Source of the DNA: Oscillospiraceae bacterium
Lineage (GTDB): Bacteria > Bacillota > Clostridia > Oscillospirales > Ruminococcaceae
Reading direction: 5' to 3'
Assembly: GCA_900768105.1 (NCBI GenBank)
Contig: CAAGBQ010000132.1
Location: forward strand, 1-56,140
Length of the DNA: 56,140 nucleotides
In this document: piece after piece, positions 7,325-16,013 of the stretch
Layout of the letters: each line of letters begins with the position of its first letter
Position numbering within the stretch: the stretch's first letter is position 1
Position numbers and translations under genes: made by a program
The notes under the pieces: generated by a model
What the model saw: the letters and a program-made list of their open reading frames with translations, nothing else
Databases searched by the model: none
Told to the model about the DNA's origin: nothing

Positions 7325-10090
7325 ATGTCTGTGGACTATAATTCAACAATGAACCTGCCAAAGACCGACTTTCCCATGCGTGGAAATCTTCCGCAAAAAG
7401 AGCCGGAAATGATAAAGAGATGGCAGGACCAAAAGCTTTATCATAAACTTATGGAGAAAAACGAGGGGCTTCCGCTTTATGTTCTTCACGATGGTCCTCC
7501 TTATGCAAACGGCGACATCCATATGGGTACCGCTCTTAACAAGGTGCTCAAGGATATTATCATTAAATATAAGAATATGACCGGCTATAAGGCGCCGTAT
7601 ATTCCCGGTTGGGATACTCACGGTTTGCCCATCGAACTGAAAGCAATGAAAAAGGTCGGCGTAGAGAATATAAATTCCGCACTTGACCTTCGTAAGGTTT
7701 GCAAGGAATTTGCGCTCCATTATGTTGATGTTCAGAGAAAAGAATTTATCCGCCTTGGCAGCATAGGCGATTACGAGCATCCTTATCTTACTCTTCAGCC
7801 GAAGCATGAAGCGGAACAGATCCGCATTTTCGGCGAGATGGCAAAGAAGGACTTTATCTATAAAGGACTGAAGCCTGTTTATTGGTGTCCCGAATGTAAA
7901 ACTGCCCTTGCGGAGGCGGAAATTGAGTATGCGGAGGATCCCTGCAACTCTATTTATGTAAAATTTAAGGTTGAAGACGACGGCGGCAAGCTTGCCGCGC
8001 TCAAGACCGAGCTTGATAAAACCTATTTTGTAATTTGGACAACAACCACATGGACCCTTCCCGGAAACCTTGCAATCTGCCTTGGTCCGGAATATGAATA
8101 TGTTGCGGTGCACGCAAACGGCGAGTACTATATCATGGCAAAAGAGCTTGTTGAAAGCGCTATGAAAGCCGCAAAAATTACCGAATACACCGTTTCCGAA
8201 GCTTCTCTTAAAGGCAAGGAGCTTGAATATATCAAATACCGCCATCCGTTTATCGATAGAGTAAGTCCCGTTATCGTCGGCGACCATGTTACTCTTGAAA
8301 GCGGTACAGGCTGCGTTCACACCGCGCCGGGTCACGGTGTAGAAGACTTCGAAGTTTGCGTAAACCATTATCCCGAAATTCCGATAATCGTTCCCGTTGA
8401 CGGCGACGGCAAGCTTACCGAAGAGGCAGGCGAATTCTGCGGGCTGACCACAAGCGATGCAAATAAGGCGATTCTTACAAAGCTTACTGAACTTAATGCT
8501 TTGTTTGCGGTGGAAAAGATTATCCACCAATATCCGCACTGCTGGCGCTGCAAATCTCCGATTATATTCCGTGCTACCGAGCAGTGGTTCTGTTCCGTTG
8601 ACGGATTTAAAGAGGACGCCTGCAAGGCAATCGATACCGTAAAATGGATTCCCGAATGGGGCGGCGACCGGATTAAGGGGATGGTTATGGACCGCAGCGA
8701 CTGGTGCATAAGCCGCCAGCGCACTTGGGGCGTTCCTATCCCGATTTTCTACTGCAAAAACTGCGGAAAACCGATTATCAACGAAGAATCCGTAAATGCA
8801 ATTGCAAACCTTTATGAAAAGGAAGGAAGCGATGCATGGTATAAATATGAAGCAAACGAGATTCTTCCCGAAGGCTTTAAATGCGAATGCGGCTGTACCG
8901 AATTTACCAAGGAAATGGACATCATGGATGTTTGGTTTGATTCGGGCGTATCTCATGCGGCAGTTTGCAATGATGAGCATGGGCTTCGTTGGCCGGCGGA
9001 CCTTTATCTTGAAGGTGCGGACCAGTACCGCGGTTGGTTCCAGTCATCACTGCTCACATCCGTTGCGGCAAAGGGCAGCGCTCCGTATAAAGCGGTTTGT
9101 ACTCATGGCTGGGTAGTTGACGGAGAGGGCAAGGCCATGCATAAATCCCTCGGAAACGGAATGTCACCGGATGAGGTTACCGAAAAATTCGGCGCAGACA
9201 TTCTTCGCACATGGGTTGCGTCCTCCGATTATCATGCCGATATAAGAATCTCTCAAGATATTCTTAAGCAGCTTTCCGATGCATATCGCAAAATCAGAAA
9301 TACTGCAAGATTTATTCTTTCCAACCTTGGCGATTTTGACCCCGATAAAGATTCTGTTCCGCTTGAAAAGCTGGATGGTATTGATAAATGGGCAATGGCA
9401 AGAATGGATGAGATTATCGAAAAATGCAAAGCGGCATATGATAAATTTGATTTCCACATTGTATATTCTACAATGCGTGATTTTTGCACAATAGACCTTT
9501 CCAATTTCTATCTTGATATCCTTAAAGACAGACTTTATGTTGAAAAGGCGGACAGCGAAAGCCGCCGTGCCGCACAAACCGTTATTTACAACATTCTTCG
9601 CTCCATGACCTTGTATCTTGCTCCGGTAATTTCTTTTACCGCAGAGGAAATTTGGGGTTATATGCCCAGAGGCGAAAAGGATGATTCCGAATCCGTATTC
9701 TTTAACAAAATGCCGGAAAAGAGCGGTGTTTTTGCAGATGAAGCGTTTATGGAGAAGTGGGAGAAAATCGACGAGCTGCGCGACATTGTAAACAAAGCCC
9801 TTGAGGAAGCACGCGGTCAGAAACTTATCGGAAAATCTCTTGAAGCAAAAGTTACGCTGAATTGCGGAAGGGATTGGTATGACTTTGCAAAATCCGTAGA
9901 AAGCGACCTTGTTTCTGCGTTCATTGTTTCTGCCGTTGATGTGGAAAAATCCGAATTTGATGGCGTTGATGTAAAAGTAGAGGTTGCGCCGGGCGAAAAA
10001 TGTGAACGCTGCTGGACCCACAGCGACACGGTCGGCAAATGTGCCGAGCACCCGACTCTTTGCGCGCGCTGCGCCGAGATCGTAGGTTGA
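7325..10090 (+). CDS. ileS: isoleucyl-tRNA synthetase
   Basis: IleS charges tRNA-Ile and edits valine. The 921-aa class I enzyme has all expected regions. DGPPYANGDIHMGTALNK carries the HIGH-type site as HMGT (residues about 66-69). The CP1 editing domain contains GTGCVHTAPGHG, WCISRQRTWGVP is present, and the KMSKS-type loop reads GKAMHKSLGN near residue 605. A C-terminal zinc module CERCW...CARC closes the protein. Both signature motifs deviate from the textbook form but keep the key H, K and S positions. No T-box leader fits in the 24-base gap upstream, so regulation would come from the operon promoter. Confidence 0.98.
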   Translation: MSVDYNSTMNLPKTDFPMRGNLPQKEPEMIKRWQDQKLYHKLMEKNEGLPLYVLHDGPPYANGDIHMGTALNKVLKDIIIKYKNMTGYKAPYIPGWDTHGLPIELKAMKKVGVENINSALDLRKVCKEFALHYVDVQRKEFIRLGSIGDYEHPYLTLQPKHEAEQIRIFGEMAKKDFIYKGLKPVYWCPECKTALAEAEIEYAEDPCNSIYVKFKVEDDGGKLAALKTELDKTYFVIWTTTTWTLPGNLAICLGPEYEYVAVHANGEYYIMAKELVESAMKAAKITEYTVSEASLKGKELEYIKYRHPFIDRVSPVIVGDHVTLESGTGCVHTAPGHGVEDFEVCVNHYPEIPIIVPVDGDGKLTEEAGEFCGLTTSDANKAILTKLTELNALFAVEKIIHQYPHCWRCKSPIIFRATEQWFCSVDGFKEDACKAIDTVKWIPEWGGDRIKGMVMDRSDWCISRQRTWGVPIPIFYCKNCGKPIINEESVNAIANLYEKEGSDAWYKYEANEILPEGFKCECGCTEFTKEMDIMDVWFDSGVSHAAVCNDEHGLRWPADLYLEGADQYRGWFQSSLLTSVAAKGSAPYKAVCTHGWVVDGEGKAMHKSLGNGMSPDEVTEKFGADILRTWVASSDYHADIRISQDILKQLSDAYRKIRNTARFILSNLGDFDPDKDSVPLEKLDGIDKWAMARMDEIIEKCKAAYDKFDFHIVYSTMRDFCTIDLSNFYLDILKDRLYVEKADSESRRAAQTVIYNILRSMTLYLAPVISFTAEEIWGYMPRGEKDDSESVFFNKMPEKSGVFADEAFMEKWEKIDELRDIVNKALEEARGQKLIGKSLEAKVTLNCGRDWYDFAKSVESDLVSAFIVSAVDVEKSEFDGVDVKVEVAPGEKCERCWTHSDTVGKCAEHPTLCARCAEIVG

Positions 10091-10103
10091 CATTTATTCA
10101 ATA

Positions 10104-10141
10104 CGGGCGGAATTATTCTGTAATTCTGCCCGATTGTTTTT
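10104..10141 (+). terminator. intrinsic terminator between ileS and lspA
   Basis: A 12-bp stem (10104-10115 with 10121-10132, one G-U pair) and a 5-base loop are followed by the U-run at 10134-10141. The lspA ribosome-binding site starts immediately after the U-run, so any lspA expression from upstream needs read-through. Confidence 0.85.
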
Positions 10142-10151
10142 AGGAGGCATA

Positions 10152-10688
10152 ATGTTTCAGCTTATAACAACTATTATTGCCGTAATACTAATCGCGGTTG
10201 ACCGCGTTACAAAAAACTGGGCAGTGGAAGCCCTTGCAGACGGCGATATTGCCGTAATTGACAAAGTGCTGTATTTTCGGTATACCGAAAATACAGGTGT
10301 GGCGTTCAGTATGTTTTCGGATAACCGCTGGGTGCTTGTTGGTGTTACTTCCGTTATGCTTATTGTTGCTCTTGCATTTTTCCTTTCGGGAAAAATCAAG
10401 GACAAGGCGGAGCTTTTTGCGCTTTCGCTTATTATTGCCGGCGGCGTAGGCAATCTTATCGACAGATTAAGCCTTGGTTATGTTATCGACTTTATTGATG
10501 TGCGCATAATACACTTTGCGATTTTTAATGTTGCGGATATGTGCATAACCGTTGGGGCATTTCTTGTTTGTATAGCGGCATTTGCCGCAGAAAAGCGCAA
10601 AAAGCGCGAGCAGGAAAGCAAGCAAAAGGCGCTTGATGAAATTGACGCAGATATAGAAAAAATTTTTGGCGGCGGCGACCATGAATAA
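10152..10688 (+). CDS. lspA: lipoprotein signal peptidase (signal peptidase II)
   Basis: LspA cleaves the signal peptide of diacylglyceryl-modified prolipoproteins in the membrane. The 178-aa product has four membrane segments. The two catalytic aspartates are visible in GGVGNLIDRL and FNVADMC. The ATG at 10152 is used because AGGAGG lies 5 bases upstream. An upstream in-frame TTG falls inside the terminator U-run. It overlaps the next gene by 8 bases. The charged C-terminal tail (about 30 residues of K, E and Q) is a little longer than in many homologues. Confidence 0.96.
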   Translation: MFQLITTIIAVILIAVDRVTKNWAVEALADGDIAVIDKVLYFRYTENTGVAFSMFSDNRWVLVGVTSVMLIVALAFFLSGKIKDKAELFALSLIIAGGVGNLIDRLSLGYVIDFIDVRIIHFAIFNVADMCITVGAFLVCIAAFAAEKRKKREQESKQKALDEIDADIEKIFGGGDHE

Positions 10689-11595
10689 GATAGTTATAAC
10701 CGTTCCGGAGGAAGCAGACGGTGCAAGGCTTGATAAATTCCTTGCGGAAAGCATAGATTATCTTACCCGCTCCGCATTGCAGAAAGTGATTGCCTCCGGC
10801 GGGGCTTTTATTGATGGCAAAGAGGCGGTAAAAAGCCGAATACTGAAGGCGGGCGAGGATGTTTCGGTAACTGTTCCGGATGCGGTCGCCCTTGATGTGG
10901 AACCGCAGGATATTCCGCTTGATATTTATTATGAGGATGACGACCTTCTTGTAGTTTATAAGCCGAAAGGAATGGTAGTGCATCCAGCTCCGGGCAATCA
11001 CGACGGAACTCTTGTCAATGCCCTTTTGTGGCATTGCAGGGGCAGTCTTTCCGGAATAAACGGGGTGTTGCGCCCCGGCATTGTGCATCGCATAGATAAG
11101 GACACAAGCGGGCTTTTGCTTGTGGCAAAGAATGATTTTGCCCATGTAAAGCTTGCGGAGCAGATAAAGGAGCACAGCCTTAACCGCATATATCAGGCGA
11201 TGGTTTACGGAAATAACCTTCCGGATGAGGGCGACATTGATGCGCCGATTGGCCGCAGCCGCAGGGACCGAAAAAAGATGGCGGTAATCGACGATGGCCG
11301 CAGCGCCCAAACGCATTACTCCGTAGTGAAACGCTATAAGGGTTTTACTCATGTACAGTGCAAGCTGCGCACAGGCCGTACCCACCAAATAAGGGTGCAT
11401 ATGGCGTATATCGGCCATCCGGTGGCGGGTGACCCTGTTTATGGCCCAGGAAATGTAATAACACAGCTTTGCGGACAATGCTTGCACGCGGGCACGCTTG
11501 GGTTTGTGCATCCGCGCAGCGGAAGATATATGGAATTTACGGCGCCGCTTCCGGATTATTTTACCGCTTTTGAAAGCAAGCTGGAGGAAATTTGA
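10681..11595 (+). CDS. RluA/RluD-family 23S rRNA pseudouridine synthase
   Basis: This enzyme isomerises uridine to pseudouridine in rRNA. The 304-aa protein has an N-terminal S4 RNA-binding domain (RLDKFLAE to about residue 70). The catalytic domain carries HRIDKDTSGLLLVAKN, where the aspartate is the catalytic residue, and later RTGRTHQIRVHMAYIGHPV. It follows lspA in many Firmicutes (ylyB position). The exact uridine target cannot be read from sequence. The start ATG overlaps the end of lspA and has only a GGCGGCGGCG stretch upstream, so it may rely on translational coupling. Confidence 0.93.
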   Translation: MNKIVITVPEEADGARLDKFLAESIDYLTRSALQKVIASGGAFIDGKEAVKSRILKAGEDVSVTVPDAVALDVEPQDIPLDIYYEDDDLLVVYKPKGMVVHPAPGNHDGTLVNALLWHCRGSLSGINGVLRPGIVHRIDKDTSGLLLVAKNDFAHVKLAEQIKEHSLNRIYQAMVYGNNLPDEGDIDAPIGRSRRDRKKMAVIDDGRSAQTHYSVVKRYKGFTHVQCKLRTGRTHQIRVHMAYIGHPVAGDPVYGPGNVITQLCGQCLHAGTLGFVHPRSGRYMEFTAPLPDYFTAFESKLEEI

Positions 11596-12410
11596 TGATA
11601 GAAAAAATTTCTGATATTCTGATAGTTACAGATATTGACGGAACGCTCCTTCGTGAAGCGGATGGTCTTTCGACGGAAAACCGCGAAGCAATCGAAAGAT
11701 TTACCGAAAAGGGAGGACACTTTACAGTATCAACCGGTCGCGCAATAGAGGCGGCACGGCTTGTTTTGGACGGTTCAATAATAAATGCACCGTCCATACA
11801 TATAAATGGCGGCTATTTATACGATTGGCAGAAAGAAGAAGTTATTGAGCCGAATTATTTGAGCAGTTATGCAAAGTTTTCTGTAAAAAAGCTTATAGAA
11901 AATTTTAAAAATTGCGATTGCCACTTTGTTCGGCAGGGTGCTTCTGTAAACTTGCTTACCTCAGGCAAATATTTGAAAGAGTACATACCGGAAAGGGAAC
12001 TTGAATTTTTTGACGGAGCCGCAGAGGATGTTACGGAGGATATTTATAAATTTATAGTTTGCTGTGACCCAGAAGACATGCCGGAAGTCAGAAGCTTTGC
12101 CGAGAGCACCTTTTCACGCGATGTAAATATAATTCAGTCAAGTCCGTTTTTCCTTGAAATTCTGCCGAGGGGCAACTCAAAAGGCAAGGCTCTGCGCCGC
12201 CTTTGCGAGCTGCTTGGGATTCCTACGGAAAACTCCGTTGCGGTGGGTGATTATGAAAACGATATAGAAATGATAAAATCGGCGGGCATCGGCGCGGCGG
12301 TAGATAATGCCACGGACGAGGTTAAAGAAGCGGCGGATATAGTTTTGCCGCGGTGCGAAGAAAATGCAATTATGCACCTTATCTGCTTTTTGGAGGAAAT
12401 GTATGACTGA
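11595..12410 (+). CDS. Cof-type HAD-IIB phosphatase
   Basis: This is a HAD-superfamily hydrolase of 271 aa. Motif I is DIDGTLL with the nucleophile aspartate, motif II is STGR, and the C-terminal block KGKALRRLCELLGI followed by VAVGDYENDIEM gives motifs III and IV. The large middle cap (about residues 85-190) places it in the Cof/IIB group. Members act on sugar phosphates, PLP or flavin precursors, and the substrate here is unknown. The stop of the previous gene and the start share TGATG, and GGAGG lies 7 bases upstream. Confidence 0.92.
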   Translation: MIEKISDILIVTDIDGTLLREADGLSTENREAIERFTEKGGHFTVSTGRAIEAARLVLDGSIINAPSIHINGGYLYDWQKEEVIEPNYLSSYAKFSVKKLIENFKNCDCHFVRQGASVNLLTSGKYLKEYIPERELEFFDGAAEDVTEDIYKFIVCCDPEDMPEVRSFAESTFSRDVNIIQSSPFFLEILPRGNSKGKALRRLCELLGIPTENSVAVGDYENDIEMIKSAGIGAAVDNATDEVKEAADIVLPRCEENAIMHLICFLEEMYD

Positions 12411-12804
12411 CGAAAAGGAAGAAAAAACGCAAAGCCCATCGCCAAAGATTAAAGATGACAAGGTTATGCTTTCAATGCTGGTGTTGTGTTTTGTGCTGCT
12501 TGTGGCAATAATTGTCGTTCAGTTTTTGGAAACGCCGTCATTTGAAAAGCCGGTATACATACCCGCCGACAGCAACGAAACCGCAGAAGAAGGCTCCGCT
12601 TCGGCAAGCTTTCCCATAGGGATAAACAGCGCAACATATGAGGAGCTTCAAACCATCCCGGGAATAGGACCCTCAACAGCGCGGCTGATTATAAAATACC
12701 GCGAAGAGAACGGAACCATAGTTTCTTTAGAGGATTTGCTTGCGGTGGAGGGGATAGGCGAAAAGACAGTAGAGCTTCTTGCTGATTATTGCATTATAGA
12801 TTGA
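12403..12804 (+). CDS. ComEA-like helix-hairpin-helix membrane protein
   Basis: The 133-aa protein has a short charged N-terminus, one membrane segment at about residues 21-43, a short linker, and a C-terminal pair of helix-hairpin-helix motifs. These read INSATYEELQTIPGIGPSTA and LLAVEGIGEKTVELL. This is the layout of ComEA, the DNA receptor of competence, but the linker is short and no comEB or comEC is nearby. A role in DNA binding at the membrane is likely; natural uptake is only a possibility. The start ATG at 12403 follows GGAGG and overlaps the HAD gene by 8 bases. Confidence 0.85.
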   Translation: MTDEKEEKTQSPSPKIKDDKVMLSMLVLCFVLLVAIIVVQFLETPSFEKPVYIPADSNETAEEGSASASFPIGINSATYEELQTIPGIGPSTARLIIKYREENGTIVSLEDLLAVEGIGEKTVELLADYCIID

Positions 12805-12869
12805 AGCCGCTTTGCAAAGCCATTTTTACAACTTTTATAAAAAATTTACGGCAAAATATAAAATAAAGG

Positions 12870-12898
12870 TTGACAATTTGGCTTTTACATAGTATAAT
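12870..12898 (+). promoter_or_regulatory. sigma-A promoter of the tRNA operon
   Basis: TTGACA at 12870-12875 and TATAAT at 12893-12898 are both perfect consensus boxes and are 17 bases apart. The first tRNA begins 29 bases after the -10 box. This is the strongest promoter seen in the window. Confidence 0.93.
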
Positions 12899-12926
12899 AA
12901 TAGCCGTCGCCGAGATGCGGCGAAAT

Positions 12927-13002
12927 GCCTTTGTAGCTCAGTTGGTAGAGCAGGGGACTGAAAATCCCCGTGTCGTTGGTTCGATTCCGACCGAAGGCAC
13001 CA
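12927..13002 (+). tRNA. tRNA-Phe (GAA)
   Basis: A complete 76-base cloverleaf. The acceptor stem is GCCTTTG with CGAAGGC. The anticodon arm GGGGA-loop-TCCCC carries GAA at 12960-12962, the T-arm contains GGTTCGATTCC, and CCA is encoded. It is first in a three-tRNA operon. Confidence 0.97.
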
Positions 13003-13005
13003 CTT

Positions 13006-13081
13006 GCGGGTTTAGCTCATCTGGTAGAGCGCGACCTTGCCAAGGTCGAGGTAGCGAGTTCAAGCCTCGTAACCCGCTCCA
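13006..13081 (+). tRNA. tRNA-Gly (GCC)
   Basis: A complete 76-base cloverleaf. The acceptor stem is GCGGGTT with AACCCGC. The anticodon stem CGACC/GGTCG has GCC at 13039-13041. The T-arm has the GTTCAAGCC pattern and CCA is encoded. It begins 3 bases after tRNA-Phe. Confidence 0.97.
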
Positions 13082-13083
13082 GA

Positions 13084-13117
13084 TTTACGCCCCAATACAT
13101 AATGTTTGGGGCGTAAA
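13084..13117 (+). other. perfect 12-bp hairpin between tRNA-Gly and tRNA-Cys
   Basis: The arms 13084-13095 and 13106-13117 pair perfectly around a 10-base loop. No U-run follows, so it does not look like a terminator. It may guide processing of the tRNA precursor or set tRNA-Cys apart. Confidence 0.8.
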
Positions 13118-13123
13118 TAATAT

Positions 13124-13198
13124 GGCGACATAGCCAAGAGGTAAGGCAGAGGTCTGCAAAACCTCGATTCACCAGTCCGAATCTGGTTGTCGCCTCCA
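13124..13198 (+). tRNA. tRNA-Cys (GCA)
   Basis: A complete 75-base cloverleaf. The acceptor stem is GGCGACA with TGTCGCC. The anticodon stem GAGGT/ACCTC has GCA at 13156-13158, and CCA is encoded. It is last in the operon. Confidence 0.97.
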
Positions 13199-13201
13199 AA
13201 A

Positions 13202-13234
13202 AAGCACCTGCATTATTGCGGGTGCTTATTTTTT
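13202..13234 (+). terminator. intrinsic terminator of the tRNA operon
   Basis: An 11-bp stem (13202-13212 with 13217-13227, one G-U pair) and a 4-base loop are followed by ATTTTTTG. Confidence 0.92.
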
Positions 13235-13253
13235 GCCTTTAAGGAGATCTTAT

Positions 13254-13661
13254 ATGGAAGATATTTGGGATAAGCTATATAATGCGGCGGCAAAATTGCA
13301 AAACGACAGGAAAATTTCGCCGTTTATCGATGCGGGCGGCGTTGCTGCTGCGCTGATTACCAAAGCGGGGAACATCTATGTGGGCGTTTGTATTGATACC
13401 GCCTGCACCCTAGGAATGTGCGCGGAGCGCAATGCAATAGCAAATATGATTACAAACGGCGAAAGCAAGATTGACAAAATCGTTGCCGTTATGGGAAGCG
13501 GAAAGGTAGGTGCACCCTGCGGCGCCTGCCGTGAATTTATGTTGCAGCTTGATAAGGAAAGCGGCGAAATTGAAATTTTGACCGACTATGAAAAGAAAAC
13601 CACCGTTCGCTTGAAGGAACTTGTTCCCGACTGGTGGGGCGCGGATAGATTTAATAAATAA
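13254..13661 (+). CDS. cytidine/blasticidin-type deaminase
   Basis: A zinc hydrolase of the cytidine deaminase fold, 135 aa. The zinc site is visible as MCAERNAI, with Cys as first ligand and the catalytic Glu, and as GAPCGACRE with the two further Cys ligands. Likely substrates are cytidine or related nucleosides in pyrimidine salvage. The family also contains blasticidin-S deaminases, and the sequence does not settle which it is. The ATG at 13254 follows AAGGAG. It lies just after the tRNA terminator and has no obvious promoter in the short gap. Confidence 0.88.
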   Translation: MEDIWDKLYNAAAKLQNDRKISPFIDAGGVAAALITKAGNIYVGVCIDTACTLGMCAERNAIANMITNGESKIDKIVAVMGSGKVGAPCGACREFMLQLDKESGEIEILTDYEKKTTVRLKELVPDWWGADRFNK

Positions 13662-13687
13662 TAAAGAAATTTATGCTCTTAAATGTG

Positions 13688-13716
13688 TTTACCAAAGCAA
13701 AAATATGTGATATTAT
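13688..13716 (+). promoter_or_regulatory. candidate promoter of the asparaginase gene
   Basis: TTTACC at 13688-13693 and TATTAT at 13711-13716 are 17 bases apart, with the extended -10 TGa directly before the box. Confidence 0.5.
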
Positions 13717-13754
13717 ATAATGTACTTTAAAATATTTGTTGCACGGAGGACAAA

Positions 13755-14762
13755 GTGAAGCGGATTTGCATTATTTATACCGGCGGTACTATCGGTATGG
13801 AGCGGTCGGAAAACGGTTATCAGCCCGGAAAAGAACCATTTGCAAATATAATGGCGCGCATAAGCGACTTTTCTTCGCCGGAACTGCCGGAATATGATGT
13901 AATTGAATTTTCGCCGCTTCTTGATTCTTCGGATGTTACCGTGAGCGAGTGGAACAAAATAGGCCACACCATTTATGAGCATTTGGATGAATACGACGGC
14001 TTTGTTGTGCTTCACGGAACGGATACAATGGCTTACACCGCTTCGGCGCTTTCGTTCATTCTTCAAAACTTGCCGAAGCCTGTTATTCTGACCGGCTCGC
14101 AGATTCCGCTTTGCGAGATAAGGAGCGACGCAAAGGACAATTTGATTGCTTCTATGCTGATTGCCGCTTCCGGCAAGGTTTTTGAGGTTTGCCTTTATTT
14201 TGCCGGAAAGCTTATTCGCGGCAACAGAGCGATAAAGATGTCCGCGGACAGTTTTATCGCATTCGATTCGCCAAACTATCCGCACCTTGCGGAAGCAGGA
14301 ATCGATATAAAGTACAGGGAATCCGTGCTCATGAGAAAGAGTGAAAAGCCTTGCGTGCTCAAGGAGCTTGACGAAGAGCCGGTGGGCGTGCTCAAAATTT
14401 TTCCCGGAATACAGATTGAACTTTTTGAGCACATAATCACAAAAAAGCTCCGTGGCGTGGTGCTCGAAACCTTTGGTGCGGGCAATGTGCCTAATTACTG
14501 TGCAGCACTCACGCAGATAATACAAAAGGCATACGAAAACGGAACCATCGTTGTGGTGTGCTCTCAGTGTCCTACCGGCACGGTAAGCCTTGGCACATAT
14601 GCGGCAAGTTCATGTCTTAAAAGAGCGGGAGCGGTAAGCGGAAAAAATATGACAACGGAGGCCGCAGTTGCAAAGCTGTACTATTTATTCAGCTGCGGGT
14701 ACTCAAAAAATAAAATAAAAGAGCTTATGGAAGTTAATCTTTGCGGCGAGCTTGATGAGTAA
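13755..14762 (+). CDS. type I L-asparaginase
   Basis: The enzyme hydrolyses L-asparagine to aspartate and ammonia. The 335-aa product has the first catalytic threonine in IYTGGTIG near residue 10, the second in HGTDTMAYTASALSF, and the lysine in RSDAKDNL. No signal peptide is visible, so it is cytoplasmic like E. coli AnsA. The start is GTG at 13755, chosen because GGAGG lies 6 bases upstream and the conserved strand begins immediately. The following hydrolase gene starts 6 bases after the stop. Confidence 0.93.
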   Translation: MKRICIIYTGGTIGMERSENGYQPGKEPFANIMARISDFSSPELPEYDVIEFSPLLDSSDVTVSEWNKIGHTIYEHLDEYDGFVVLHGTDTMAYTASALSFILQNLPKPVILTGSQIPLCEIRSDAKDNLIASMLIAASGKVFEVCLYFAGKLIRGNRAIKMSADSFIAFDSPNYPHLAEAGIDIKYRESVLMRKSEKPCVLKELDEEPVGVLKIFPGIQIELFEHIITKKLRGVVLETFGAGNVPNYCAALTQIIQKAYENGTIVVVCSQCPTGTVSLGTYAASSCLKRAGAVSGKNMTTEAAVAKLYYLFSCGYSKNKIKELMEVNLCGELDE

Positions 14763-14768
14763 TGGGGA

Positions 14769-15458
14769 ATGAATAAAATGGATGTAGAACTTTTTTATGA
14801 AGAAAAGGGAAGCGGAGAGCCACTGATACTTCTTCACGGAAACGGAGAGGACCACACAATTTTTTGCAAAATCGCAGATTACTTTGCAAAGAAATACCGT
14901 GTAATTGCTATTGATACCCGTGGTCACGGAAGTTCGCCTATTGGCGAAGAGCCATTTTCGTTGTATCAATTTGCGGAGGACCTAAATGAATTCATGGAGG
15001 AGCATCAAATTGAAAAGGCAAATATCCTTGGTTTCAGCGATGGTGGAAATATTGCGCTTATTTTTGCTTCAAAATATCCGGAAAAGGTAATAAAGCTTAT
15101 TGCAAACGGTGCAAACACAAAGCCATCCGGAATAAAGCCGCTTGTTCATGCTGCAATGCTTTTCAGGTATCTTATTTACTCCGTTGCGGCAGCATTCTCC
15201 CAAAAATTTGCCATTAAAAAGGCACTTTATTACATAATGCTTCACGAACCGCACATAACAAAGGAAGAGCTTGAGCAGATAACCGCTCCAACGCTTGTGC
15301 TTGTTGGTACGGAGGATCTGATAACAGAATCAGAAAGCAGATATATTAAAAAAACAATTCCAAACAGCGAAATTGTTTTCGTCCTCGGAGATCATTTTAT
15401 ATTGAAAAACAACACAAAGGACTACATTTTTGCTGTGGAAAAATTTCTTGATAAATAA
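14769..15458 (+). CDS. alpha/beta hydrolase
   Basis: A 229-aa alpha/beta-hydrolase-fold enzyme. The oxyanion region is LILLHGNGEDH. The nucleophile serine is in LGFSDGGN, the acid is probably the Asp in GTEDLI, and the base His is in GDHFIL. The substrate cannot be told from sequence; esterase or lactonase-type activity is typical of the family. It follows the asparaginase by 6 bases and precedes the isochorismatase-like gene by 12, suggesting one operon. A second ATG at 14778 is an alternative start. Confidence 0.87.
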   Translation: MNKMDVELFYEEKGSGEPLILLHGNGEDHTIFCKIADYFAKKYRVIAIDTRGHGSSPIGEEPFSLYQFAEDLNEFMEEHQIEKANILGFSDGGNIALIFASKYPEKVIKLIANGANTKPSGIKPLVHAAMLFRYLIYSVAAAFSQKFAIKKALYYIMLHEPHITKEELEQITAPTLVLVGTEDLITESESRYIKKTIPNSEIVFVLGDHFILKNNTKDYIFAVEKFLDK

Positions 15459-15470
15459 AGGAGGACAGCT

Positions 15471-15995
15471 ATGAAAAAGCTTCTTGTAGTAGTTGATTAT
15501 CAGAATGATTTTGTGAACGGAAGCCTTGGCTTTAAAGAGGCGGAAGCGCTTGATGAACCTATTGCCGCAAAGGTCGAGGCGTACCGTGCGGAAGGCGCTG
15601 ATATTGTTTATACAATGGACACTCACGGTCCGCAGTACCTTGAAATGCAGGAGGGCAAAAAGCTGCCCGTTTTGCATTGTCAGAATGGTACGGAGGGTTG
15701 GAAGCTCTATGGAAAAACCGGCGAGGTGTGCAAGGATGCGATGACAATAGGCAAACATACCTTTGGAAGTATGGACCTTGCGGAGATGGCGCTTTTTAAA
15801 GGCTATGACCAAATTGAAATTTGCGGCGTGGTAACAAATATCTGCGTTATGGCAAATGCAATTTTACTTAAAACCACCCAACCGGAAGCGGAAATCATTA
15901 TTGACGCAAAATGCGTTGCCAGCAACGATAAGCACCTTAATGACGAAGCGCTTGATGTGCTTGAGAGCATGCAGTTTACTGTTATAAACAGATAA
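15471..15995 (+). CDS. isochorismatase-like cysteine hydrolase (nicotinamidase family)
   Basis: A 174-aa cysteine hydrolase. The triad is visible as Asp in VVDYQNDF, Lys in GKHTFGS and Cys in CGVVTNICV. The family includes nicotinamidase and other amidases. The MDTH segment resembles nicotinamidase metal ligands, so PncA-like NAD salvage is plausible but not proven. An AAGGAGG site is well placed. It is the last gene before a bidirectional terminator. Confidence 0.9.
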   Translation: MKKLLVVVDYQNDFVNGSLGFKEAEALDEPIAAKVEAYRAEGADIVYTMDTHGPQYLEMQEGKKLPVLHCQNGTEGWKLYGKTGEVCKDAMTIGKHTFGSMDLAEMALFKGYDQIEICGVVTNICVMANAILLKTTQPEAEIIIDAKCVASNDKHLNDEALDVLESMQFTVINR

Positions 15996-16013
15996 TAGTA
16001 TATTTGAAATACA

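Noticed and set aside
7343..8980. 545-codon minus-strand frame opposite ileS
   Set aside because: Antisense shadow with no start signal or domain.
10525..11511. 328-codon minus-strand frame over lspA/rluD
   Set aside because: Both plus-strand genes carry catalytic motifs; the antisense frame has none.
12809..12820. GCTTTGCAAAGC palindrome after the ComEA-like gene as a terminator
   Set aside because: The usable stem is only 4 bp and the T-run is short.
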